This document shows positions 47,027 through 58,405 of a DNA stretch of 64,000 bases, piece after piece. Below the pieces are notes generated by a model. The model was not told the DNA's origin and did no database searches. It was given only the letters and a program-made list of their open reading frames with translations. This DNA is from Pelobates cultripes (Eukaryota > Chordata > Amphibia > Anura > Pelobatidae), in NCBI GenBank assembly GCA_933207985.1, contig OW240918.1, positions 19,165,673 to 19,229,672 of the forward strand, read 5' to 3'. The stretch's first letter is position 1, and each line of letters begins with the position of its first letter. The translations under genes were made by a program, and so were the position numbers.

Positions 47027-47260
47027 CATGTATTAGGAGAGTGTATGTGTGTGTGTCCAAAGTGCAACACAGATGCAATGTGAGGGCAGAATGGTATGGA
47101 AAATGTCATGGTTATGTGGCAATAGGTACAATATACATTGTGCAATATGTATGCACAACTGAGAACTGAGTGCATATGGGATATTGTATATGTAAGAGGA
47201 TTATAGACTATGTGGGGGAAAAGTGTATTTTACATATTGAGAAATGTTATTATATGGGTG
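45981..47260 (+). mobile_element. Composite repeat, long copy with CA block
   Basis: The left part (45990-46290), for example GGGGAGATCTCCAGCTGGG, CAGTCAGAGACAGGC and GGACCACCAGAGAATGAAG, and the right part (GCACAACTGAGAACTGAGTG at about 47152) both match the copy at 55490-55990. Between them lies about 850 bp of CA-rich microsatellite and a (TA)n tract that the other copy lacks. The ends of the family are not defined. Confidence 0.6.
46480..47022 (+). repeat. CA-rich array and (TA)n tract
   Basis: Irregular ACACACAGACAC-type units over 46480-46980, then an uninterrupted (TA)n at 46995-47022. Open frames here are low-complexity by-products. Confidence 0.8.
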
Positions 47261-47541
47261 TTTGTTTTTTTTTTTTTCAAACCTCTTGGTTAAGGGGGGA
47301 ATCACAGACCACTCATCGGGCCATATTTATTCATGTAAAAACACAATAATACAATACTCATCTTGTCATTTACCCAGGGTCAAAATAAATCATTTAAACA
47401 AACTAATTTTTAAATTAATCAAGCTTTCATTTTGATATTTCTATTCAGCAAAATCCTGGACAATTCTGTCTCCATGGTATATTTAGGAGCATTTCAGGTA
47501 AAAAAAAAAAAAAAATTTAAAAAATTAAGAAAGGTTTAGGT

Positions 47542-47635
47542 CAGCAGTTATGCAACCTTCATCATTTAAGATGTTGTGGACTGCATCTTCCCTGATGCTT
47601 TGCCAGAAGTATGGCTGTAAGGTTGCCTACACCTG
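47542..47635. mobile_element. hAT-like MITE, degraded
   Basis: CAGCAGTTATGCAACCTT at the left and AAGGTTGCCTACACCTG at the right are inverted. The middle (GATGTTGTGGACTGCATCTT; CCCTGATGCTTTGCCAG) matches the better copy at 63824-63959. The flanking 8-mers GTTTAGGT and TTTTAAGT agree at 6 of 8 bases. Confidence 0.65.
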
Positions 47636-49163
47636 TTTTAAGTCTTTTCACATACTCAGTGTGGGTAGGGAATGCAACATTGTATATAATTAAATATTTA
47701 ATACTCTTAAAAGACAACTTTACCAATGCAAAAATATTAAAATAATACTGCACCCTAGCACTGAGTCAGTGTGTTGTATTCACAGTTGGTGGTCATATCA
47801 GAGGCCAGAATTCCCCTCCAAAGTTAATAGAAATCCAACGTTAATAGCCCTTGCTTGAACTTGATGGCCCATCTATTAAACATTAAGAGATTCCTTTGAT
47901 AAATGTGCCCTGTGTAGAGGCAAATAGGCCAACTTAAAAATAATGTCCATAAAATGCTAACAAATGTAAATAATGTAATCAAAAGTTTGGTAGTTTTTTT
48001 CTGCCAACATTGTCCCTTTAATTAACAATCCTCAACTCCACAAACTTTATAGTTACAGTAGAAATGCATTATTTTATGTTTTTTAAGTCATAAGACAGGA
48101 TCCCTTCTTACCCTCTTTTACCCAGAGTTCCTGTTTGTACCTAAAAAAAATGAATTAAACACATGTTGTTTTAAACTTTTCAAACCTTTCATTTTGATAC
48201 TTTATTACAGAATAATCCTGTCTCTGTGGCATATTTTGGAGTATTTCAGGGCAAAGGCCACTTTTAAGAAGTGTCTGGCTATAGAGATTTTAAATTGCAT
48301 TGTTTTCTACATAGTTTGAAAGCACTGAAGAGGTCTGCGTGATTTTTTTTTTTTAAATGTCTACGACCTTTTTATACAACCATTTAATCATTATAGCTTC
48401 CTAGACTAATTAGACGTGTGCTATGTTACAGCACACCATAATCTAGGCGTCTTTGCTTTTATTTTAAGCTCTCTGGATCTTGAGCTTTATTTGCCTAATT
48501 ATTCTCTTGTTTTAAGGGTCCACTATTTAGAGTATTTAAAAAAAAAAATGCCATAAAAGAAGGACAAGATGTAGTTTACTGTCCAATTAACAAATCTAGT
48601 AGCCTGGACTGCTACTTTGTGAATTGTAATTCTTTGGTCATAAATCAGACAATGAAGTACTTAAGCAAGCACCTTGTAATCAACACTACAGAAACTGGCT
48701 GCCATCCAGATGCCCAGCACTAAAATCAGCAACATTATTTTAGTCAAGCAACACATTAACACAATGTACATCCATTTTGATGTTTTTTTTTTTTTTTTTT
48801 TAATTTAAAAGGATATTAAAAGAAAGCTTTTGTCTATCTTCATTTTGCTGCTTTCTCCCAAGGTCCATTTTGTATAGATGAATCATAGTTAAAATACATC
48901 TTCAACCTTATCTACTTTTTCTGTGGATTTTTTATTTAGCATCCAAGGAAAGCTGTTTTTGTTTTGTTTGTTTGTTTTTATTTTTTATGTGACTAATGAT
49001 AGCACAACTTTTTTTTTTATATATGTGAAGTAGCAAAAGGAATCTGGACAATTAAGAATTTTTATGCGTATCTGAATTTTATCGACATAAAAATGTGATC
49101 CGATCAACAGGTGCACAAAATAATGGAAACAAAATGTGAAAAAAAGAGTTTAACATGAAATAC
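47636..49163. other. Anonymous DNA with poly-T runs
   Basis: No gene seen. Long T-runs lie near 48340 and 48782-48802. The stretch 48105-48255 resembles 47365-47500 (see findings). Confidence 0.45.
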
Positions 49164-49603
49164 TTAAAGGACCACTATAGTCGTTAAAGGCCACATACTC
49201 GTTTTCCTGCCACTATAGTGTCCTGAGGGTACACTCACCTTTCTCCAGCGCCGGGCTCCTTCTGTGCTGGAGACTCTCCTCCTCCTTTCCCCGTCATTGG
49301 CTGAATGCGCATGCGCGGCAAGAGCCACGCACGCATTCAGCCAGTCTCATAGGAAAGCATTCATAATGCTTTCCTATGGATGCTGGCGTCTTCTCACTGT
49401 GAAAATCACAGTGAGAAGTGCGGAAGCGCCTCTAGCGGCTGTCAATGAGACAGCCACTAGAGGCTGGATTAACCCTATTGTAAACCTAGCAGTTTCTCTG
49501 AAACTGCTATGTTTATAGAAGAAAGGGTTAATCCTAGGTGGACCTGGCACCCAGACCACTTTATTAAGCTGAAGTGGTCTGGGTGCCTATAGTGGTCCTT
49601 TAA
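49164..49603. mobile_element. T2-like MITE, well preserved
   Basis: TTAAAGGACCACTATAGTC at 49164 and GCCTATAGTGGTCCTTTAA ending at 49603 are an almost perfect inverted pair with TTAA on both sides, 440 bp. The interior has three smaller hairpins: AAAGCATTCATAATGCTTT (49353-49371), CTCACTGTGAAAATCACAGTGAG (49393-49415) and CTCTAGCGGCTG against CAGCCACTAGAG. It is the least degraded family member here and CpG-rich for the window, so probably the youngest. Confidence 0.85.
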
Positions 49604-50763
49604 AACAAATTTAGAAATGAATAATTAATGACGAGTCATGTTAACTTGATTGAGAATATGTGACAGCTACAAAATGGTTCTGACGCTAAATACTTTAACA
49701 TATGGATTTTCAAAGTAAACTGTGGCAGCTAACAGAGTACTAAAGAGGCCAAATAGTTCATACAAGAAATAGAAACAAATGGAAATTAAATGTACCCCTG
49801 TGGATCAATGTTAGATTTAAATGTAATCTATAGTTCTTATATACATTGTACAAGTATTTTTTTGTTGTTGGTGGTGAATTGTCCGGAGATGATTTCTATA
49901 AGGACCGAAATATTGACTCTATGTGACTTTATGTAACATGTTTCACTACATCTTCAACTGTCAAGTAAAATAAAACAGTATTGTTGCTTTAATTTATTCT
50001 CTATTTAATTAATGGCAATAGCAGCCCAGCAAATTCTGCGGCTGTTGTACAAGTACAATAGTGTTTATAGAGACACACACAGAGACACATACATACACAC
50101 ACACATACACACAAACATAATTTCTGTATTAACTTGTTATATAATTTGCTTATATAGTTTTGTGCATTCTCTACTTATATGTTAAATGTTGAATAATGAA
50201 CATGCACTTGGATCGTTCATTATTATAATAATTAGTTACTTCCCGCACATAAGTATATTGCCTGGTTTAGCATTTGCAGACAAACATATTTGTCTTTTTA
50301 ATTTAACAAACCTACCTAAATATACATTTTATACTGGGAATTCCATTAGCTAAATTAAGCCATGACATAAACAACATTGCTGTAACAAACACTCTTTCAA
50401 ATCTGTTAGATAATGGACATTTCTACTCACACAATATGCACCTCATTATAATGTATTATTTACTTACATGAGAAAGTGGTTGAGAGTCTTATTTTCATTA
50501 GAATGATTGAAGTATTAACTTGCATTATCACAATACCTTTTTATGGGTGATTAAGCATTTTGTCATAGTGGATCGCATTAATAAAATCACAACATCACAA
50601 CTACTACAAGAATGCAAAAATTTTAGCATTATAACTTCTTTATTATGCACTGCATGCTCTACTATTATTATTATTATTATTAATGAGCTATCAACTTATT
50701 AAATAGTGCTGGATCAAGCATCATGTTTTGTTTTTCATAAATTATATTGCTTATTTGTATATA
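49604..50763. other. Anonymous AT-rich DNA
   Basis: Includes a possible hinge-type repeat at 49880-49985 (GTCCGGAGATGATTTC, GGACCGAAATATTG), a short CA tract near 50073-50113 and (ATT)n near 50665-50682. No gene seen. Confidence 0.45.
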
Positions 50764-51702
50764 CACTGATCAGCCACAACATTAAAACCACTTACAGGTG
50801 AAGTGAATAACATTGATTATATTGTTACAATTGCAACTGTCAAGGGGAGGGATATATTAGACAGCAAGTGAACAATCAGTTCTTGAATTTCATGTGTTGG
50901 AAGCAGGAGAAATGGGCAAGCGAAAAGATCTGTGACTTTGACAAGGGTCAAATAGTGATGATTAGAAAACAGGGTCAGAGCATCTCCAAAAAGGCAAATT
51001 GTGGGAGCAAAATTTGATGCAGGCCATGATAAAAAGGTGTCAAAACACACAGTGCATTGCAGTTTGCTCCGTACTGGGCTGCGTAGCTGCACACCAATCA
51101 GAGTGCATATGATCACCACTTTAATGGGGACATGAGTGTCAGAACTGGACCATGGAGCAAGGAAGAATGTTGCCTGGTCTGATGAATCATGTTTTGTTTT
51201 AGATCAGCTGGATGGCCAGGTACATGTGTGTCATTTACCTGGGGAAGAGATAGCAGCAGGGTGCACTATGGGAAGAAGTAGTGTTATGCTCTGGGCAAAG
51301 TGTTGATGGGAAACCTTAGGTCCTGGCATTCATGTGCAAGCTACATTGACAAGTACCACCTAACTAGAGATTGTTACTTATCACATACACCCCTCCATGG
51401 TAATGGTATTTTTTGATGGCAGTGGCCTCTTTCAGAAGAATATCGCACCCTGCCACACTACAAACATTGTTCAGGAGTGGTTTGAGGAGCAAGACAAAAA
51501 GTTCAATGTGTTGCCTAGGCCTCTAAATTAATCTGATTGAGCATTTGTGGGACATGCTAGAGCATCAAATCCAATCAATGGAGGCCCTACCTCACAACTT
51601 GCAGAATATGAAGGATTTGCTGCTAATATATTGGTAGAAGATACCACAGGACATATTCAGAGGTCTTGTGAAGTCCATGGTTTTAATGTTGTGGCTGTAG
51701 TG
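50764..51702 (+). mobile_element. Tc1/mariner-like element, longest copy
   Basis: Left end CACTGATCAGCCACAACATT, right end TTAATGTTGTGGCTGTAGTG (missing a few bases of the expected GATCAG), with TA on both sides (50762-50763 and 51703-51704). At 939 bp it has plus-strand transposase remnants including TCTGATTGAGCATTTGTGGG near 51530, which corresponds to the NPIEHLW-type segment near the end of Tc1 transposases. Stops and frameshifts make it inactive. Confidence 0.75.
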
Positions 51703-51704
51703 TA

Positions 51705-53470
51705 GTCTTTAACGGTTACCACAAAACCTCCCTTTGCAGAAACTGTGAAAGCCCTTTTGCATCCAGTTCACATTGTCAAGGAAAGTTCAAATAAGGTCCA
51801 GAATTAGAGTAAGTTCCCTATCCACAAAGTGCTCACTTAATAGGATTTCAGGTTTTGTGCACATGCTGTACCGACTCAAATCCATGCATGATGGAAAGTA
51901 CAAATATACTGCTGTGTTGAGCAGAAAACAAATCAAGAAGAAATCATGCACTGTTTGACAAGAAATAGACAGACGACAAAACCTATGAGAATTAATTTCA
52001 TGAGTGCTTTCAGCTAAATTCATCCTGATTAGGACTCCAGTTGCCATGTGTTATAGCTACCTCACTTGACAGCTAAAAGTGTGACCTTTGTGGATTGTCA
52101 AAAACACTACCTTAAAATGTAAACGTCATTCATCTTATCTAAGCAATCTTATATTGTACGAGTAAAGAAATGCATCTGTCTGTGAAAAAGGAGGACAGGA
52201 AGATAGATACCTGTAATGATTTTATATCATGATTTTTGCCATAAATACAGCATAATAAGGTAAATACACTAGGGGCAGTATGTAGAATTAATTACAGGAA
52301 GTTACCTCCCAAGAAGCATCCCACTGTGATTAGAAACCAGATGTAGTAGAGATCCAGGCTCTCACTTTTACTGGGTCCAGGATGTAGAACATTAACTCTC
52401 TCTCTCTCTCCATATCCCCAGCCAAGGGCAAGGGACATTTAAAAGTTACATGTTGCAGTTTGCTTATGTTTTGTATTGTATTACATGCTATAATTATTGC
52501 ATTTGTTATAGCCTGTTACTTGCTATAATTATTGTAGTAAATTGACATTTAATGTTACAACATTTTGTGTATTTTCTAGCCACATTTTTTAACCATAATG
52601 CTAAGAACTACAAACAATAATAATGTTGTAACTTATAATTTAATAATTGTACATTAATTAAAAGATTACTATTTATATTTAAGCCACAGCCACCACAATA
52701 CCCATTAGTAGTAATTAATTCTTCCAGAGCTGAGCATATACGAAATTCGCTATAAGTGAGGTGACTTTGTTTTTCCAGAATTCACCCTCCATCTTTTAAG
52801 TCATCAGCTTTCCTATTCTCTCCTCCTCTGAAGTACAATTTACTTAGTGAACTATAGATTAAAATGTCTTTGCCTGCACATTTTCCCTAGAAAATGATAT
52901 AAAAGTAAAGCGGCCAAACTGAATTTGGAATGACTGTCTGGAAGCCAAGGTATATCTGCAATACGTGTCTTTTTAACAAGATAATGAGCATAATATTTGC
53001 CCTAGAAATGTAATGTCACAACTTTAGAAACAAAATGCCTTCACACATTCAATAAGCAACTGAAATATCAATGTGTCTGTAGACAACACAGTTCGCAGGC
53101 AAGAAATATTGTCAAGTAGATGTTAGGGCGCTGTACATAACACGTTATTTTCAACCAAAAAACATTGTTAAAAAATGAAGTAAAACAAGAGTACTATTTT
53201 TAATAATAGCATATGCATTTATTTATAAATTAATTTACCATTTATAATAACTGACAGAATAAAATAGGGAAATACCAATGTTATTAATAAAAGTATATTT
53301 TTAATACTTTTACACAACTGGAAACAAAGCAATATAAATTTGTTATTAAAGTGCTAAAATTATTAAAATCAACTTGCATTCTTGCTAGATATGCATGTTT
53401 AAGAATACTTGGAGATATGCCACAAAACATGCAAAGGTTTGAAAACAATATAATTTTTTCTTCCACAAAA
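51705..53470. other. Anonymous DNA
   Basis: No gene seen. Contains a (CT)n tract at 52397-52411. The section 51780-52080 is less AT-rich with open frames on both strands but no recognisable domain. Confidence 0.45.
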
Positions 53471-53781
53471 CATCACCAGCGTTAGGTCCTACATTCGGAA
53501 CTTAAATGCAGTACACCGTCAAATAATGAAAATTGTCCTTTATTCAAAAACAAAATTATATTTGGACATAAGGTGCAGGGGGGCACGGACAAGGAAGAGA
53601 CACGCTAACTTTTTTTGTACCATGCAAAGCACATACTTGGAGTCTCTGAAGAAGGGTTTTGTACAATACGAAATGCGTTAGCACATTATGTCCAAATATA
53701 ATTTAATCAATTTAATAAATTAAATATGGAGTATGGAGTAGGGCATTTAAGTTCTGAATGTAAGACTCAGCACTGGTGATG
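53471..53781. mobile_element. MITE with long inverted ends and hinge motif
   Basis: CATCACCAGCGTTAGGTCC and CATTCGGAACTTAAATGC on the left are inverted at the right as GCATTTAAGTTCTGAATG and CACTGGTGATG. An inner pair ATTATATTTGGACATAA / TTATGTCCAAATATAAT is perfect. The middle has CTCTGAAGAAGGG ... CGAAATGCGTTAG. 311 bp, no ORF. Confidence 0.7.
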
Positions 53782-55480
53782 TACTGTATGTCTAGCTGGA
53801 GGAGAACCCACCTGCCTGGATTCTCACACAGTAGGACGATCTGATCTTTATATCCTGTAATGCTCTTCCACTGCACTATTCAGTCTTTTCTTCTATCAGA
53901 ATTTATCAGAAGAAATGCTGTAATTTAGAAAGTATTGCTGTTTTTTATTGTTTTATTACTCAGCATTTATTGCATAGCTCTCTCATTTTGGAAGCATTTT
54001 GAAGACTTGTAAAATTGGCAGTAGAGAATAAAATATACTATATAAAGAAATAGAGAATTCTACCCAATAATTTAGTAGCGCTAATATGAAGAATGCATTG
54101 GGTGTTCTTTTAGCATTTATTTCATGTATTAGTATAGCAATGTAGCATAGTGCAGTATAATCCACACTGTATGGGTTAGTATAGACCGGCAGCACAATAC
54201 AGTATATAGTAGTATTTGATTTCTGAACAATTAAAAATGAGAAAGCATTCAGTGAAATGGAAAAATGTGCTCCGAACAGTATAGTAAGGCAGAAATGTGG
54301 CTGTGGTTTTAGAAAAGAATTGGACTTACATAAAACTCTCAGTTTATGGAGCAGCAAAATACAGCTATGCATTGGAGACTTTCTTTATTATGATGTGGGA
54401 GTAAGAGAAAATAGAGACCACGGTGGACTGGGATAGGTATCAGATATTCAGGCATTTTAAATTGAGTTGATGGCTATTTCCCAAGAGGTCTATTTAACGT
54501 AATGTTGCTCAACTGTCTTCAGTTTAGCTGATAGAATTACTCTGAGGTTCACTTTATTCACTATTAACAAAACATAAACCGCATTGAGTTAAACGGACAC
54601 CTGCTGTGTTCATCTCATTGCAGCAGTGAGGTTCATTCAAATCAGCTCCAGATTAATAGTAACTGGAAAAATAGAATCGCAACGCACAGCTTGGTGAAAC
54701 TCCTAAAATTGAATGAAAAGCACAATCACAGACATTTTGGGTCCCTTTTTCAATGTACAGTGACCTTACACATATATGGTTTGAAGGCCATTGTACAAGT
54801 TAAAACAACAGAAGATTCAAGAGAAAGAATTTGAGGTCTACTTAATAAGCACCTTATGGTAGCAGATTATTCTGTTTTTGGAGGTGACTATTTTGCTTGT
54901 TATAAGTTTAGGCGATCTTTTTCAGTCGACTGTGTTGAACTTGAAAATAACTAGTCTACTTGTATCACTACTTTAAATCATGCCATTAAATAAAAAAATA
55001 AAAAACTTGTAACACCTTCAACTTGTGTTACTTAGTAAATTACATCACAATCAAGATCTGAGCATGCACAGCCAGGACAAACATTACAAAGAAGGAGGAG
55101 AGAGAAACTTTGCTTCATTTTGAATCTAAAGGACAGACCTTCTAAGGAAAATAATTAAGGCACCTATTTGCAGGATAAAAAAGCATTGATATCATAATAT
55201 TAAATGACCCTGTGAAGTGATAGTTATAATAAAATGATTGCATAAGGGGTAACAATTCATTTAAACATGGTTTAATTAATGAATTATGTGTAGAAATCTT
55301 AATAATCTATCAGTTAGTCGAAAGGTAGTTCCTATAGAATGTATATTTTCAAGTATGACTCACAAAAACCAAGTCTACTGGCTGATTTTGCTTGTCAAAT
55401 TATTTTGGATGGTACCCTTTCAATGTGTTAAGTGTATATGTATGATTACAAATACGCATATCTTAACAGATATATTAACC
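53782..55480. other. Anonymous AT-rich DNA
   Basis: A minus-strand open stretch at 53983-54372 is the longest here but is low-complexity hydrophobic sequence with no domain. No gene called. Confidence 0.45.
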
Positions 55481-55489
55481 CTTTCAATG

Positions 55490-55990
55490 CGGCACTTGTG
55501 TATATATGTTTTCCAGGGTCTGCAGCAATACCCCAATTGCAACCATTGTATATGAAATTTGTTCATTGCACATGCATTTTGTTTGCAATGATTGTACTGA
55601 TAGCAGAGCCAGTGCTACCTTTCATATGCTGGCTCTGTTGAGCTCCCCTGCAGCGCCCCTGCAGCACCACTGCAGCCCCCCCATGCAGCACAGGTTGGTA
55701 GGATGATCTAGAGATCTCCTCTGCAGGATGCCCTCTAGCTGAGAACCGCACTCAGTAAATTCTCACCCCAGGTCAGAGACAAGAAGGGGCATGCTGATGG
55801 GTCTGCTTTCAGCTAGGGGCAGATTCCACTGGCAGCCCACAGGACCACCATGGAAACCCCTGGACCACCAGAAAATAAGGATAAGAGCCCCCTTACTACT
55901 AGAAGGCAAGAATGTGCACAACTGAGATCTGAGTGCATATTGAAAAATGCATAGGTGTTACAACTTGAGAGATATTATTTATTTGCAATT
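55490..55990 (+). mobile_element. Composite repeat, short copy without CA block
   Basis: GAGATCTCCTCTGCAGGATG, AGGTCAGAGACAAGAAGGGG and GGACCACCAGAAAATAAGG correspond in order to the left part of the copy at 45981. GCACAACTGAGATCTGAGTG at about 55916 corresponds to that copy's right part. Only about 35 bases separate the two parts here, against about 870 there. A GC-rich CTGCAGC stretch at 55645-55690 is particular to this copy. Confidence 0.6.
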
Positions 55991-57399
55991 CTGTTTTCCT
56001 ATCTTTAACCTCAGTAATTGGTAAATTATTTTTTTTATGTCCAGACTCAATTTTAGTTCTTGTTTCAATTAAATAATGTGCTAGTTAGGCATACTGAAAC
56101 AAAAAATACATTTAAACATTAGTTTCCAGGACACCCAAAAAACTCAAATTCTAGGGATTGGATTATCTACAAACTGCTTGGTAGTGAAGAGGTTAATATA
56201 TGTGCTTTTGGACCTCTTGGATTTTTTATATATTATTTACTAGCCATTTATTTATTTGCACTGCACAATCTGCCTGTACCCATTGGGACAACTAGACAAA
56301 TCCTTTGTCATCATGTCTCTTATAGCATGCATTTGGTCAATGACCAAGTTTATGCAAGTTATAAGCACATACATGGTATTGGTCCTTAATGGGTTAATAT
56401 GGAGTCTGGAAACTGCTAGAAAGCTGTGCCCCAGTCAAGAACATGTTTGGAAAAATAAGCATTACATATTTGCAATGCTCCCTTAATATAGTTTTAACAG
56501 TTCACAGTAAATGACAGTCTTGCTTTTGCATTTTGTAAGAGAAATGTAGAGTCACATTCAGAAAGTACTGCAGCCTTCTAAAAACAGACTCAAAGCATAT
56601 TTCTAAAACACCTCTTTTATATTTACACAGTACGCAAATTATTTATGCTGATGTTTTAAGTGCCTTAATTATACCTCATTGAAGTATGTTGAATTTGCAT
56701 TTGGGAATACATAAAATTTGCAATGAATAATTCATATCCCATACAGATCTGACCAATACTGTTTAAAAGGTTCACACAATCTATTACACAACCCTAGAGG
56801 ATACAAATTAAAGCACATTCTATGTAAGTCATGTTCCCTTCTATTTGGCCATGGATAGTCAATAAACAAAAAATGAAAATAAAATAAAAATAAAGATATA
56901 TATCTGAAACAAATAAATAAACTCTAGAAATGAAAAGTAAAAAGTAGTTAAGACAAACTATCTGTCTGGTGCCAAGTTAACATTTTCATTAAATATTGTA
57001 GACTACAAACAAGTAGACTAAAAAAACCATTCACAACAAAATAGTGAAGGCAATTTGTTGAAATGAACCTATATTTTAAAAGTACATTTTTAATGCTATA
57101 AAACTCAGTGTTTAGTGAATAAACCCCCAACCATCCTCTGCTGATGAACTGATTTTAATAAAATAGCAAGTTTAAGGGAAAAAATAAGTTTCAAGAGGTC
57201 ATGCTATTCATCCAGAAAAAAATAAGATTTTTGACTATATAGTACTTTGATCACTGACTTCCGAACACCATCCCAACACATTTAATGCCATTATTTGTTC
57301 CCTAGAGGCCTGCTCACTAAACAATGATTTTTGACAAATAGCAAGAGACTTGCAAAATTAAGGAAGGTCAAACGCGTCCAACTATGTATAATCTCAAAA
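55991..57399. other. Anonymous AT-rich DNA
   Basis: No gene or terminal repeats seen. Confidence 0.45.
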
Positions 57400-58082
57400 C
57401 TAAAGGGACACTATAGTCACCAGAACAACTACAGTTGTATGTACTTGACCTGTTGTCTCCAGCCAGTCCCTGCAGCCTTTTTAATGTAAAAACTGCCTTT
57501 TCACAGAAAAGTCAGTGTTTAAATTAGTGCCTAGGGTCACCTCCAGTGGCAGTCACTCAGTCGCTCAAGAGTTATTATCTCAGCCATGGAGGCAGAGCCA
57601 TTAGGGGCCAGCTGCAGCAAGACTGGCCCGGCATGGGGAAATAAAGATGAACAAAAACACCTTTCTCATCTGATCGGAGTAGAATTGTTTCCAGTTTCCT
57701 ATAGGAAAGCATTGGATTGGCTGAGTTCATTAAGATTGATGATCTCAACCATGGAGGCAGAGCCAGGTTGGGCCAGCTCCGGCAAGACTGGCATGGCATG
57801 GTTAATAAAAGATGAACAAAAACACCTTTCTCGTCTGGTGGGGAATGTCTTGTTTCCTATGGGAGAGGATTTGATTGGCAGAGATTATCAAGATTGATGA
57901 TATCAGCCATGGAGGCAGAGCTAGGTGGGGCCAAAGGTTCAGTGACAACCACTAGAGACAGGTTAGCCCTGCAAAGAAAACACTGCCATTCTGCAGAAAG
58001 GCAATGTTTTCAGTTGCAGGGTTACAATGGGGAGCACATGGCACCCAAACCACTGCATTGGGTGCCTATCATGTCCCTTTAA
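57400..58082. mobile_element. T2-like MITE with internal tandem units
   Basis: The left end is CTAAAGGGACACTATAGTC (TTAA changed to CTAA) and the right end GCCTATCATGTCCCTTTAA with TTAA at 58079-58082. At 683 bp it is the longest copy, because an internal unit beginning CCATGGAGGCAGAG starts three times, at 57584, 57749 and 57907 (spacings 165 and 158 bp). Units 1 and 2 are nearly complete; unit 3 is partial. The open frame across the units only reflects the repeat. Confidence 0.8.
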
Positions 58083-58250
58083 CAATATGCAATTTTGTGG
58101 TGTGTTGAGGTCATAGTGGCATGCTTTGATGACCTTAAAATGTACTTATTAAATTTAGGCCAAAATATACATTTCCAACTTGACTTACTTTGCAGTTTCT
58201 ACAACTTGATCATTTTCATTTAAATATTGTATTTTGCACTAACAATCACT

Positions 58251-58405
58251 ATGTGCCCAGGGTCCTGGACACCTCTATATTCAACAGAAAGGATTCAGTG
58301 CAATACGCAAATAGAAAATAACATTTATTCAATATTTAAAAGTAAACAGGTCTTACGCGTTCTGGCCAGTGGTGCAGCCTTCCTCAGGATGCATCAATAA
58401 ATTAT
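58251..58405 (-). mobile_element. Hinge-type dispersed repeat
   Basis: On the minus strand: CATCCTGAGGAAGGCTGCAC, then CACTGGCCAGAACGCGTAAG. This is the CTGAGGAAG ... AACGCGT hinge pattern. The other side holds GCCCAGGGTCCTGGACACC, a small palindrome. Ends not resolved. Confidence 0.5.

Noticed and set aside
46595..47029. 144-codon minus-strand Cys/Val-rich frame
   Set aside because: Low-complexity translation of the CA-rich block of the composite repeat.
53983..54372. 129-codon hydrophobic minus-strand frame
   Set aside because: AT-rich sequence gives Leu/Ile/Phe-rich frames by chance; no motif or splice context seen.
57586..57897. Open frame with repeated MEAE motif
   Set aside because: Produced by the tandem units inside the T2-like MITE; unit lengths of 165 and 158 bp do not keep one frame.
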